DNA of 64,000 nucleotides, taken from assembly GCF_035222485.1 (NCBI RefSeq), contig NC_085920.1, positions 5,146,001-5,210,000 of the forward strand, given 5' to 3'. This stretch comes from Podospora pseudoanserina. Taxonomy: Eukaryota; Ascomycota; Sordariomycetes; Sordariales; Podosporaceae. The notes under the pieces are model-generated. The model searched no databases. It saw nothing but the letters and a program-made list of their open reading frames with translations, and was not told the DNA's origin. The position numbers and the translations under genes are program-made. Shown here one piece after another: positions 9,901 through 20,900 of this stretch; the first letter of the stretch is position 1, and each line of letters starts with the position of its first letter.

Positions 9901-12900
9901 CTCGGGCAAGAATGAGTGTTTTTGGAGGACACCTTATAATAATACATGCATCGAGCCTGCAAATCCGCCTTGGACTGCAACTTTGTTGGCACCCTTGCCA
10001 AGATTAGCCCAAAACAGCACCCTACATATTCCCACGTTTCACGGCTCTCTATCTCCTATTCACTACCGGTTTCTCACTCCACCGAGCCGAACGGCCCCCA
10101 GCCTTACAAAATAGCAGGGTTAGATTACCGCGTTCATCATGATTGGAGAATGCACACAGCACTTGATGCAGCTTAATTCGTGGCTTGTGCAGCTTTGGGA
10201 GCCCCCATTGGCAGTCTTCACTCCCAAGATCACAATTTGAGCTCGTCAGTCCCCTATCGCATCTTGATACCCCAAAATATCGGGGAGGAAAAGCAATGAT
10301 ACCGGCCCGCCCCGCACAATGCAATGTTCTCCTACCCGAGCTGAAGGCTCTACATCACTTCACTTACATTGGCGCAACTCACAGTAAGGGCGGAAACACG
10401 CAGTATTCTATCCATCCCAACCCAGCCATCACCTTCGCGGGGCGCGCTTAGAAGTGCCGCTCCGACAAGTCACCGTCAATGCCACCCACGTTGTCTTCTT
10501 CTGCCCTCGGGAGACGGGAAGGCGACCACATTCACACCATGCTACCTTTCTCCACAAGCCGCTATCACATCCTTAGGTAGATTGATTCATGACTGATCGC
10601 CAAAGTGCAATTGGCTGCCTTGTCTTGAAGTTGCTTTTCTGGACACCCATCACTGCCGCCAAGTATGCCTTCTTGCCCGATCGATAGATTGCGGCGAGAT
10701 GCGCGATAACTGTTACGAAGTCATGGCGGTAACTGACACGGAATCTCCCCCGAGGCCAACAGGTAAAAGCAGCAAGACCTCTCCGAGGCTTCAACTATTT
10801 GGAAACATGGCATCAAGGCGGATACAATAAGATTAGACGAAGGTGCCTTGATGACCTAATCTAAAACCTTTGACTGAGCCTGTCGTGCCTCAAAGATATC
10901 ATCAGCTTCAAGGCGTATAGCAATGATCAACATCCAAACAGGCTCGGCCAGTTTACTCTGTCTTGGTGAGACCTTCGCCTCCAACAAGGCAATCCGAACC
11001 GCCTTCGCCTACTCATTCTATTTGCCTTCCTCCCTTCATCAGCAAGGCAGTCGCATACCCACCTTACCTGATTAAACACACCAAAACCCGCCCTCAACAA
11101 CGAATTGCAGCCCGAATGGTCGCCTTCTCCATCTGCAACGGCAACACTAATGCCGTGTCCTCGCTCCCATGCACCACACTCTAGCAGTGCAACGCCCGGG
11201 AGCTTTTATCCCAGCGGATAGTTACTCGAACTCCCGCGACTGGTCGCTGTCAAAAGCAACCTGGTCCTTGTCCTCTTAGCACCATGTAGTGACACCCTCC
11301 AACTTCAAACATTCAATCTTCGACCTTCAAGCCGTCAGGTTTGAACGACTCGTTTGCTCCATTGGAGCCATGTTACCTGATGGATCACAATCATACTATC
11401 CACCAAAATAAATCTCGGTAGTTCAGAACCACCTCAAAACATATGAGCGATATTTCCTCCATCATACGGCCCTTTTGTAGTCGTATAGGTCCCACCCCAT
11501 AAGGCATCGAAAGCAACACCGAGGGTGGCAATGAAAGAAAAACGAACAAGGCCTGAGGTAACATCGCTCAAGATCCCAAAAATCACCTGTCATATCGAAT
11601 CAAACGGTCATGAGATCCCCTCACAAGCGAGTTGATGGGCAGTTACCCAACGCCAAGCGCGGGAAGGATTCGCATCTTTCCATGGCCCTGGGACACCTAG
11701 AAACATTAGAATTCTGACACAACATGTCAAGAATCCTTGAAGCAGCGATGGAGGGCAACTAATCTCACAATCGCCTTGTCGACTCCGAGTAAGCAAAACT
11801 GACAGATAAGACTAACCGAGAGAAACCGACCAAACCTGACGCAACCCTTTCCACCTGCAGTGAAGCCCAAGTTGATGCCCGAAATCCCAGGCAGGGGAAC
11901 AAGTGTCCCATTGGACAAAAGTCCAGCTCAGTGGTTCTGTCGTGCTACCGGCTAGGTGGATTGTCTATCCCGTCCGTAAAGACGGGTGCTGCCTCATGAC
12001 CATGTCTGTGCTGCCTGAAAGCTGCGATGTCGGGCGGACCCACTCGAGCAACAACCCCTGAATCATGACCCCTAGCCCCGGCGCCCCTGAACCCCTGAGT
12101 CTTCAATGGTTGACCGGGCAGCGGGAGATCCACTCTTGACGACAGCACTCTCATAGAGAGGCCCCCTAGCGCAACAACACCATGAGAGAGATACCAGATC
12201 AAACCCGAACGGTAAACGATATCATGTGACAGATGACATGATGACTGTAACAGAGCGCACCATCACCTGTAAAAGTCCCAGGCAGAACCGGCACTTGACC
12301 GCAACCAACCACCACGATGATGACCCAACCACCATGGCCATCACCAACCAATATAAAGTCTCTCGGTGAGACCCACGCATACATCGGCAGATAACAAAGA
12401 TCTTCCCCCAATAACCTCAGGTCCTCAACTGTAACCTCCCGCATGATCATCACCCCAGCTTTCATGCCGCTCTTCCTCCAGATGGACTCCTGCAACCCAG
12501 TTAAAAATCTAACCGATGTCTCTTTGCATGAACCATCAGACGACATTGCTTCCTCGGGCATATGCCCAAGTCTCCTTATAGGCCGATGAAGACGGGAACA
12601 GTGATAAAAAGTGCAAAACCCCATATCCTGACTGGTGAACCCAATACCAAGAGACGGGCGACTGCATGCAATAGTATTACCACTTGGTTTGGACGCGACC
12701 CCAACCTTACGACGACGGTAAATGAAATCTTCATTTTATACCCAAGTGATACTTGACTTTGCTCCTCTCCTGGCCTTCAAATACGAGTAAAGAGAAAATT
12801 CTAGTCAACATTGCATAATCCAAACCGCCAAACGACGCGCGTCATCTCAGACAAGAACCCTGACCAACACACAAGCCGACTATCCTCCTTCTCTTCACAA

Positions 12901-13247
12901 AACCAACGCCTAGACATCGATAACAGCCGACTGCAACAGACGGGAACCCATCAGAAATACGAACAGAAAAGAAACAATCCAGAATCAACGCTATAGCCAC
13001 CGGACATAAGAACGGGGTATCAAGGATGAAGTCGGAGATATATCGTCCCTTTTGCTTTTGGAGTGGCGAGAACCACGGTGGGCAAAACGGGAAAGAAAAA
13101 CGAGTGAACCAATAAAACCAAAGTATCAAACTACAACAAGTGAAGAAGAAAATAATTTCAGCTAGCGTCTGTCAAATCCTTCTGCGCCCCGATGTCTGGT
13201 GGCAAAGTCTATCTTGTTATATGAATGACTTGCCTTGCTGACACTTG
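6909..13247. other. long gene-free stretch (6.3 kb)
   Basis: No frame combines an ATG, sensible length, codon bias and splice signals. The first few hundred bases are the promoter and 5' leader of the mannosyltransferase gene. A minus-strand frame at 12199-12624 (141 codons) was considered but lacks coding bias. A perfect 10-bp inverted repeat with a 2-nt loop sits at 8247-8268. By eye the base composition is mixed rather than strongly TA-rich, so this is not an obvious RIP-destroyed transposon. Untranslated or regulatory DNA, non-coding RNA or short orphan genes remain possible. Confidence 0.4.
8247..8268. repeat. perfect short inverted repeat
   Basis: Arms AGTGGTGCTG and CAGCACCACT are perfectly complementary over 10 bp and separated by TT. 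In RNA this would be a tight hairpin; as DNA it is a near-continuous palindrome. It lies in a gene-free region, so a role as terminator, binding site or hairpin RNA is unknown. Confidence 0.6.
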
Positions 13248-14127
13248 TCAGTATCTCGAGGAAGCAAATCTTTGAGAAGGACAATATGGACAATGTTCCC
13301 AGTAACCGTGAGCGCATTGGGAATCAACGAATTCCCAGTCTGTGTCTTCAAAACGCGTTGTGCTCTGAGGTTCAGGGAGGTCGTTTTCGTGAATGCGGGC
13401 AGGATATGGGTATGGAAAGTTATGATGCGTGGTCATCCCAGGGGCATAAATCAGCGGTGAAACATCGTCGGGGCTCTGAGGAAAACGACCTTCGGCTTCC
13501 TGAAACGTCGTGTCGGTTCCAAACTTCGCAGCGCCGGGCTCAAAATTTGAGGTATGGTTCACTTCAAATGCATCCCCCGTCTGTCTTTGCTTCGAGCCCC
13601 CCTTTCTTGTGTGCTCTGCCTCGAACATGTCATTTGTTCGGTATGAATCGATATCCGTTCTCAGTTCCTGCGGAACATGCTGTCTGATGTCAGGCCAAGT
13701 GTCAGTATATATTTGAGTATCTGTTTACATTAAGGAGAGATCCAAAAAGAATCACTAACGGCGGTGTAGTACTTGGAAGTGCTTCAAGTGATCCCATCAT
13801 GTTTGGATCTTCATCAGCCGGTCCATCGCCAGTCATCCAACGAAAGGCATATGACTGATGATTCATCCCCATGGACTCATCGGCTTCATGGTAGTTGTTG
13901 GGATAGGGAGGTCCGGCAAGCGATAACGGTGGCTGCTGATTGGTGTATGTCGAGTCGACGTATCGGGGCATGATGGCATCGTCTGAGTACGCGGTCATAC
14001 TGGTGCGATGTGTCGGCCGGGCAGACGTCGCCGCCTCGTCATCATCGTCCGAATACCACGCATCGGAAAGCGAGACATCTGAAGGACGATGATGATCATC
14101 GGGAAAACTTGAGTACGTGTATGACAT
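13248..14127 (-). CDS. orphan acidic, low-complexity protein, 2 exons
   Basis: Complement of join(13248..13683, 13760..14127), predicted 267 aa. No domain is recognised. The protein is polar, rich in Asp, Ser, Tyr and Pro, with an acidic run WYSDDDDEAA near residue 25 and a Cys/Trp/His-containing tail (SQCAHGYWEHCPYC, just before the C-terminus), the only part that could fold around a metal. The 76-nt intron (13684-13759) has GTTAGT, branch TACTGACAC and CAG, and joins the two open frames in phase, which is the main support for a real gene. ATG 14127 is the first in frame; the frame is open for some codons upstream, and possible further 5' exons lie at 14677-14357 and from 14303. Function unknown; possibly lineage-specific. 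Confidence 0.55.
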
Positions 14128-14356
14128 TTCGGACAAAGGTACTCCAGAATCGTCGAAGGTGGCAGGATATGCGAAAAGTTTGTCATAAATGACGTTTGAC
14201 GGTCGACATGGTCAGAAGGGATCGGAAAAGGTTGTTCCTTTGGAGCCCCAAATACTCGAGGATCACCACGACAAGGCGGTGAGAGCTTCAACTTAAAAAG
14301 TCTCTGCCCAACACGATCAAGCGACAACATGGCTAGGGGCTACCATGCAAGACTAC

Positions 14357-14677
14357 AAGGCAACCAGGCTGGCAGGGGTTTCTTTGGTCCAGCCCGCGAA
14401 GGATGTTGGTCTCGTCAGCGGAAGAAGAACCGTGCGACATGGCTACTGCCCTAGTATTTGCCATGTGTTTGTCTGACGGCCTATGAAGCGATAGCAAGGC
14501 GGTTCTATCGGCCACGATGGGATCTCGAGGTCGAATTGTTCGTCGAGGCGGTGTTAGGTTAAGGGGAGCCAAGGGTCCTTGCGACCTGTAGCGGTGGTTC
14601 GCAGAGAAGGCATCCGGTATGGCGCCGACGACGGGACAATAGCGATACGAAGCGGGGTAACATCGCTCGTTGGGCAT
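14357..14677 (-). other. possible upstream coding exon
   Basis: A minus-strand frame starts with ATG at 14677 and gives a plausible 107-residue polar, Arg/Pro-rich segment. A candidate 53-nt intron (14304-14356, donor GTAGTC, acceptor GGGCAG) would join it in phase to a further frame starting RLFKLKLSPP at 14303. How that continues into the orphan gene downstream could not be resolved because no good splice pair changes to its frame. It could be a separate gene, 5' exons, or chance. Confidence 0.25.
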
Positions 14678-17420
14678 TGATTATACTCAAGGCTCTGGAG
14701 GGCTCAAATACCGCGGTTCAGGGGCGAGCAAACATGACCAGGAACGTCAGATGACGGTGCGGCATAGAACAGAAAAACCCGGGGCTTGCGATGAGGTTGC
14801 TTTGGCAGAAAGGGACGGACTCGGGCTCAGAGACTCCTCCACCCATCAAATATCGAGGATGCGGGTCACTGAGGTGCTCTATGGATCTTGCCAGGGCGGA
14901 AGGACGTGGGAGTGAATGGTACTGGAACAGGCTGAGGGTGCGGCGGTGTCATGGAACCGGCTCCTGTCACGGTGTACTACTGGCCGTTCCGACCGAGCGG
15001 ATGAGTGGACTGGGTCGACGAAATTCTATAGGCAAATCCAAGCCTCAAGCACTGGCGCTCGATCGCAGGGCAAATTCTGTCGGATGAGGGAAGCTTCAGT
15101 GGAGGCCGAAAGGCATTGGTCACCAAATAAAAAACTTTCATCGGAAGTGGACAACAAGATGGGTTGGTTGGATAGAGCACGTCGGATGTGTGTCCATGGC
15201 AAACCCTCGTTCTTGCCTGCCAATGCGACTTGGCTCGCAGCGGGAGTCAGTGGACTCGGAAAGCGGCGACCCAAGTCAAAGATGCGCACGTGGGAGCAAC
15301 GAAGAGCAAGAAGGCGGCTGTGGTGTTGCTGCCCACCCTTCGGCAATGCCCTGAGATTTTGATCGATTTCTTCAGTATGAAACTCCGGTTGAGTTATGGG
15401 TATTTGGCAGCTTCCAGAGTCCTAGTTCCGCTCCAGTATACTCCTGGTTCTATCCTCCGCATCTGATGCTGTTAATGTGAGACATTAGAGATGGGTATAC
15501 ACACCCTCCAACCCCCAATCCCCCTCCCTAAATTGGAGTATGGGCGCCAATTTTCTACCAAACGTCGGGCTGCATCATCACAAGCAGACCCGCCCCCCAC
15601 CCCCTCTTTCATGAAGTTCATGAAGGCCAAAACATTCGTGCTGGTCTGCCAGAAAAATACCATTTAATATTTCGGCCACCAAGTGGGTGCTAGTTCAACA
15701 TCTTTCCCTGAGCATCGTCCGAAGAACAGTTCGGTAGTTGTTCCACTGCGATCCTCCAGCTCAAAACCCCTTCAGTACCACAACTTGGCGACCATCCATA
15801 AACTCGCTAGCACATGTCACCGCCAAAACATCAAAACACTCCCTTGATCTTTATCAAGGATATTACGGGTTTGTCGAAGCAGCACACGTTTCTACCATGA
15901 CTGTGGGCTAACGGTATTTTGGTAGACAGACGCTGGCCTAGATGTGGGTGCAAATTTTCGGACTTTCACGTCGGTGCCTTGGCACAGCTTTGGACGAGCT
16001 GATGCACGGGTAAGCGTGCTGAATGAAGGTTTAGCTTAGACACCACTAGCCAAACAACACATCTATATGATCAGCATACCTAGAAATAGACAATACAACG
16101 CCTAACGCATTACCGAATCAACTTTACGAACATGCACCGCATTTCAAGTCACATTACAGCCTTGCTGATGGTTTGTCGTGCTTGAGCCAGCTCCAGGCTC
16201 TGAGTGGAACACGAGCCCCGGGCCCCAGTCCCTGTCCCTCCACAGCGGACCGTCCCGCCGGAAACCCCAGCAGTGGAGTTTCAGGTGGATCCGTGATCGG
16301 ACCCCGACATCATCAAGGGTTCACCGCCCCCGAGTCACATGGATTGTGCTAGGTTTAAGACCCACGCCCAGATGCGTCGCATGAATGTCTCGAGAACGAT
16401 TCACACGTTGCGATGCTCGAAGAAATCTGACATCGGCCTGTGGTCGCGCGCAACTTCCCCGATACCTACACAGTCGACACAACCAGATTGACTTGCACTA
16501 AGATGAAGGGTCGGGTAATCGGCACGTCACGGTTTCAAGAGTTGGAAAGGGTGTGGAGTTAACCCTGAACGTTAGCAAGTGTGGCAAGATTGTGGATTGA
16601 CCACATCTCGGCACACCCTATTTAAGAAGCCGAGCTCTGGTTCGCCTGGATTCTTCGGCCAACCACGGTAGCCGCGAAGTTATTCTGAATAAGAGCGCAA
16701 AAATAACATCCGATGCTAGGAGGGCCCGGAAGTTAAGCATGATGACTGGCTGTATACGTGGACGAGGTATTACTGATCAGGCACGCAGACTTGTTGGGAA
16801 TCCATTGTATCACAAGATGACAGCGCCTGCATTGCAGAGGTGACGGGATTGTTGATGGAAAACTACACATTGTCTCTACTCTCTCAGACATCCCTTACCT
16901 TATGTCTGCCCGTTATCTTGGATAAGGTAGAACTTCGGTCACTATCCCCGCTTGAAACAGCGCTCCTTCCACAAATACCGCAAATCTGGTGGAGACCCCG
17001 CCCATCGTTGAGCCATTTTAGGTACCTTCCGTGTTCACTTTTCTGGGTATCTCAATGAAAAAAGCCCCTGATCCTCATTCTAATACCACTGGGCTTTTAC
17101 ACTCAACCTCCGAACCAGTTCTCTCAATTATGTCAAGAATTCGTATCTACTGCTTTGACAGCAACCATTGTTTAAAAACCTCCCAAGTCAGGCCAAGAAA
17201 TTCCGAGTGACACCAAGGAACTCGAGGAATTGCAACAGTGGCAGATTGGGTTATCGGGAAAATTTTCCTCGTCAATTCCTAGGTAAGCTCCGAGCTGTAA
17301 ACATTTACAAGACCAATACTAAATAGGCGTATCGAAAAGACCGAACAATGTGGCCATCGACGTCTTAACCAAGGTCACCGCCGGCGGGCCACGCCACGCC
17401 CACACCAATCGCGATACATA
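14678..17420. other. gene-free stretch (2.7 kb)
   Basis: No convincing coding frame. Two C-rich tracts (15504-15528 and about 15589-15605) could form G-quadruplexes on the minus strand. A sequence around 16725-16760 vaguely resembles the 3' half of 5S rRNA but is too weak to call. Confidence 0.4.
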
Positions 17421-17956
17421 TCAGCACTCATCATCCATGTTCAACTCGCGGGGATAATATGTCGGGAAAGAGGGAGCAGCCGTCCTCGCCATAACAAGGA
17501 TATCCCCTGGTGAACCTCGATATAGACGGAGGCTGGGTTGAGATGTCTGTTGTTCTTTGACCCAACCCGCCATCTCTTCATCTTCAACTGCCTCGAGCTC
17601 GGGAGAAGGAGGAAGAGTAGATGCACTGCGCCAATTAGTCCATATGAGCGGTTTCGGCACACCTCTAAGGAAGCATCTCACCATTTGTTATCATCCTCTA
17701 CGTGGAAGCCTTCATCATCAGCACCATCTGGCAACCACGTCGTCTCGGGATCCGTTGTCTGCTGGGCATAGGATGTCTCCTCTAGCGCAGCGGGTTCAGC
17801 CTCTTGTGGGTTGAGACGGTTTGTTGTCGAATATCGACGATTCTGTTCGTTATAGTGTGGTTTGGCAGTTGCATCGTTGTCCTCAGAACTTGTAACCGAA
17901 ATAGGTTTGGGCGACACGTCAAGCTCCATTAACTCCATCTCATGTTTAAGCGGCAT
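17421..17956 (-). CDS. orphan acidic hypothetical protein, 2 exons
   Basis: Complement of join(17421..17625, 17682..17956), predicted 159 aa. No domain, signal peptide or membrane segment is recognised. It is acidic and polar, with Glu/Asp-rich patches (DDEGFHVEDDN, EAVEDEEM). The 56-nt intron (17626-17681) has a GTGAGA donor, GGACTAATTG branch point and GCGCAG acceptor, and it joins the two frames in phase; this textbook intron is the best evidence that the locus is expressed. The start ATG at 17956 is preceded by an in-frame stop a few codons earlier, limiting further extension unless another exon exists. Like the gene at 13.2-14.1 kb it sits alone in a gene-poor region, which suggests a young or lineage-restricted gene. 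Confidence 0.5.
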
Positions 17957-20900
17957 GGCGAGAGTCAACAGCCTCTCGGTCGAGGACAAATCAGCGATCC
18001 GAGAGAACTAGCGGGATTCGACGACAACACAGAGGAGCCGCCCTTTAGGGCAGGGTGTCGGAACGAAGTTGGTGGGAAGTCAGGTTGGGAAAAGAGTATA
18101 CACCAGGATCATTCGACTTTTCTCCGACGTTGTTCTGAAAACCCGATCGCCGCGGAGTAGAGGAGGGGCAGTTTTCATGATGAGGAAGAAAGAAACGAGG
18201 AGCACAGGGGACCTTGAAGTATAAACAACAAATTCGAAGGTCAAGCGACGTTGAAAAGTTGGCCAGCACCGTTCCACGAACAACCCATTGCTTCTCGGTT
18301 CATCCAAAACAGACTGCTGCAATAGATAACCGAATGAGAGGAGCAACATGATACCTGCCGCCCTGGTTGGTCCAGAGTACTAGCTGCTACCAGCACCTGC
18401 ACATGCCCGCCTACTCTTGGTGTCTCTTGACTATATTGGGCGACATGCCTCAGTATATGGCGCTATACGAATAGGTTCAAGGGGGTTGTTTGGCGTCCAG
18501 TCGTTTGTTTCCGTCATGCATGCTCTGGGATGCTTGGTCTCTCCCCACGAATCAGCACCAAGGCCCGTACGAACGCGATTAACAGTAATGTTTTGAATCA
18601 AGCTTGAAGGAATAGTTCAGGAGGGCCTACAGGGCAGCGAACATCATGGACATGGTTCCAAACCTAGTGCAGTCTAGATCAATTGCATACCCCGACATGG
18701 ACCAACAGGTTCTCTTAAGCAAGGGGCGATATATGCTACCTGGGAGCGTATGTGGCTATGAAACAAGAACAACTCGACGATGGGAACCATGCGCGCGTCT
18801 TCAGGCTTAAAGGCTAGAAACCGGTGTCAAGGTGCGGCACAGTCAAGCCTTCTCTCACACTTTTCACAACCCCTGCCCGTCCATCAAAACCGGAATTCGC
18901 CTAGATCGTTCTTTTTCCTGGGAGAGGTGTGGAGAGAGGTAGCGCCCCGTATCGCTGCGGTTGGGGTCGAGGGGAGGGTGACAGCTTACTCGGCTGGTTT
19001 GACGCCTGGGGGTTGCACTGACTTTGTCCCTGCAGCTTCTCTTCAACCAGACTTTGCTAGCACAGCTGACGGGAACTTCCTTACCTCGCCTCCTTTCAAA
19101 ATCTAGAATGGAGCATGGAGGCATGGAACCAGGGATTTCTGGATGACGGGTGGAGATGGGACGGTTGCTGTCATGCTAAGAGTAGAGTTTGTTGCTGGGT
19201 TTGGTTCACAAGGATGGATCCAGCCAGAGGCCCCTTACTGATGCAGTGCACCATCAAAAGGGTCTTGTGAGACCGTCGTTCCCTTGGCACCTGGAAACAA
19301 GGTTATGACGTTAGGCACTATATCCGAGTCTCCGTTCTTTTGAGGATGAAATACGATAGAACATGGATATCGGCAGCCTTATTTTTGACCTGGATCGTGT
19401 GGTTGGTGTTCGGGCTGTTACTGCCGCAGTGGTGGGATTGCCTCACCTGTGTGAATGGCCGCAGATGATCGAGGCGCTGCTATGCCATAACCCGTGATGA
19501 AAAAAGGATGCCGGTTTGATGCGGGGACTACTTGGGGGCATGTTTGGGCAGCAATATGAGGCAGATAGACCATACGGAAGCACGCCGGGATGCCACACTG
19601 CGCGAAATATCGAGTCCTTCACTTGGGGGGTTCCGAGTTTCGAGGCCAGCCTTGTTTGGGCGTTGGATGGGCTAAGCTCCGCCACTGGCCATCTCCGCAC
19701 CCCTTCAATTCCTTCCCAATCACTCTTGTGAGAGCGACTCATGAGCTCAATTGAACACTCTGACGGTCAAATCTGGTTTGGTCCTTCGAGGGTCTGAAGA
19801 CAGACACGTGAGTTCAAAACAACCTAGGTCGGGCTGGGATGTGTGCCTGCCTACATTGCCCGCAGTCGCACAACACCTGTTCTTGTGCTTGCTAATAACA
19901 CGGAGTGGGTGATGGTTTCTTGAATAGTACCTTAACCGTTGATCCACAACTGGTGACACAAACATTGGAAATTAATGATACTCGACAGGTTCCGCGCCTC
20001 GCCCACTCGAGGACCTATTTTCATAAGTGCCTGATATGCACGTTGCCGAGGGCATCGATGCCATCACCCGTTCCTGTCCTTCCATGGCCAGGCCGGGTGA
20101 CACGCGCCCTTTGTGCGCTTTCCATGACACTTCCATCAGTGGCAAGGTGATTGTCGATGTTAGAGAGCTCATCCCTACCCAACCGAGTATTCTGGAAATG
20201 GCCACGCGCCTTTCTTCCCCCACTTCTTCTGGAAGCAGAATTTTGATATATACTCGTGGAATCAAAAAGTCAATTTCAAGATAAATATGACAGTACAGTT
20301 GTTATATAGTAAGCATGATCAATGCACGAGTTGTCTTACAGGTCATATAGGCCATACACTTAAGTTCTCATTGGATCGATCGATAACTTTATGTGGACGC
20401 TATTGGATGTATCGCCAGCCTTTGCTTATGAGCTCGAAAGAGCACAGCCGATGCAAGTTTCCCCTGGATGGGATTACCTCCAGATCATTCGGTCGTATGC
20501 AGCTCAAGCATACCCAGGTCGGTGGTTCATTGCCGCCAATGAAGAGGTTGATGGTGGAGATCACCTGCCCAATACCTTGCGATAACAAAACAGCCGACCG
20601 CCTGCAAGACAAGAAACAAGACAAACCTACCTACAATGAGAGGCACCTTTTTTCCAGGTTAGGTCTCAGTCCGTTCGTAGGTGGAGCCCAACTGATACAC
20701 GTACTGGCCCCGAACCCGCCGACTTGGATGCTAGCTCCAATGGGGTTCGCGCGACGGTGTACGGTTGAGCTCCACCAATTAAGCATCGGATGACGGCCCG
20801 CTAGCGGGGCTAGACCGGCTTCTGTCTGTTACAGGGAAGGTCCTGGCTTACAGTGGGGTCATTCTTCATGACAGGCAAAATATCCGGTTGACTTGTCAGT

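Noticed and set aside
12199-12624. Minus-strand frame of 141 codons with some protein-like segments
   Set aside because: Third positions lack the C preference of neighbouring genes and no flanking exon could be found; left as unresolved rather than called.
16716-16775. Possible 5S rRNA relic (GGAAGTTAAGC followed by CTGGCTGTATACGTGG)
   Set aside because: Only short stretches resemble the 3' half of 5S rRNA; the 5' half and the pairing stems are missing.
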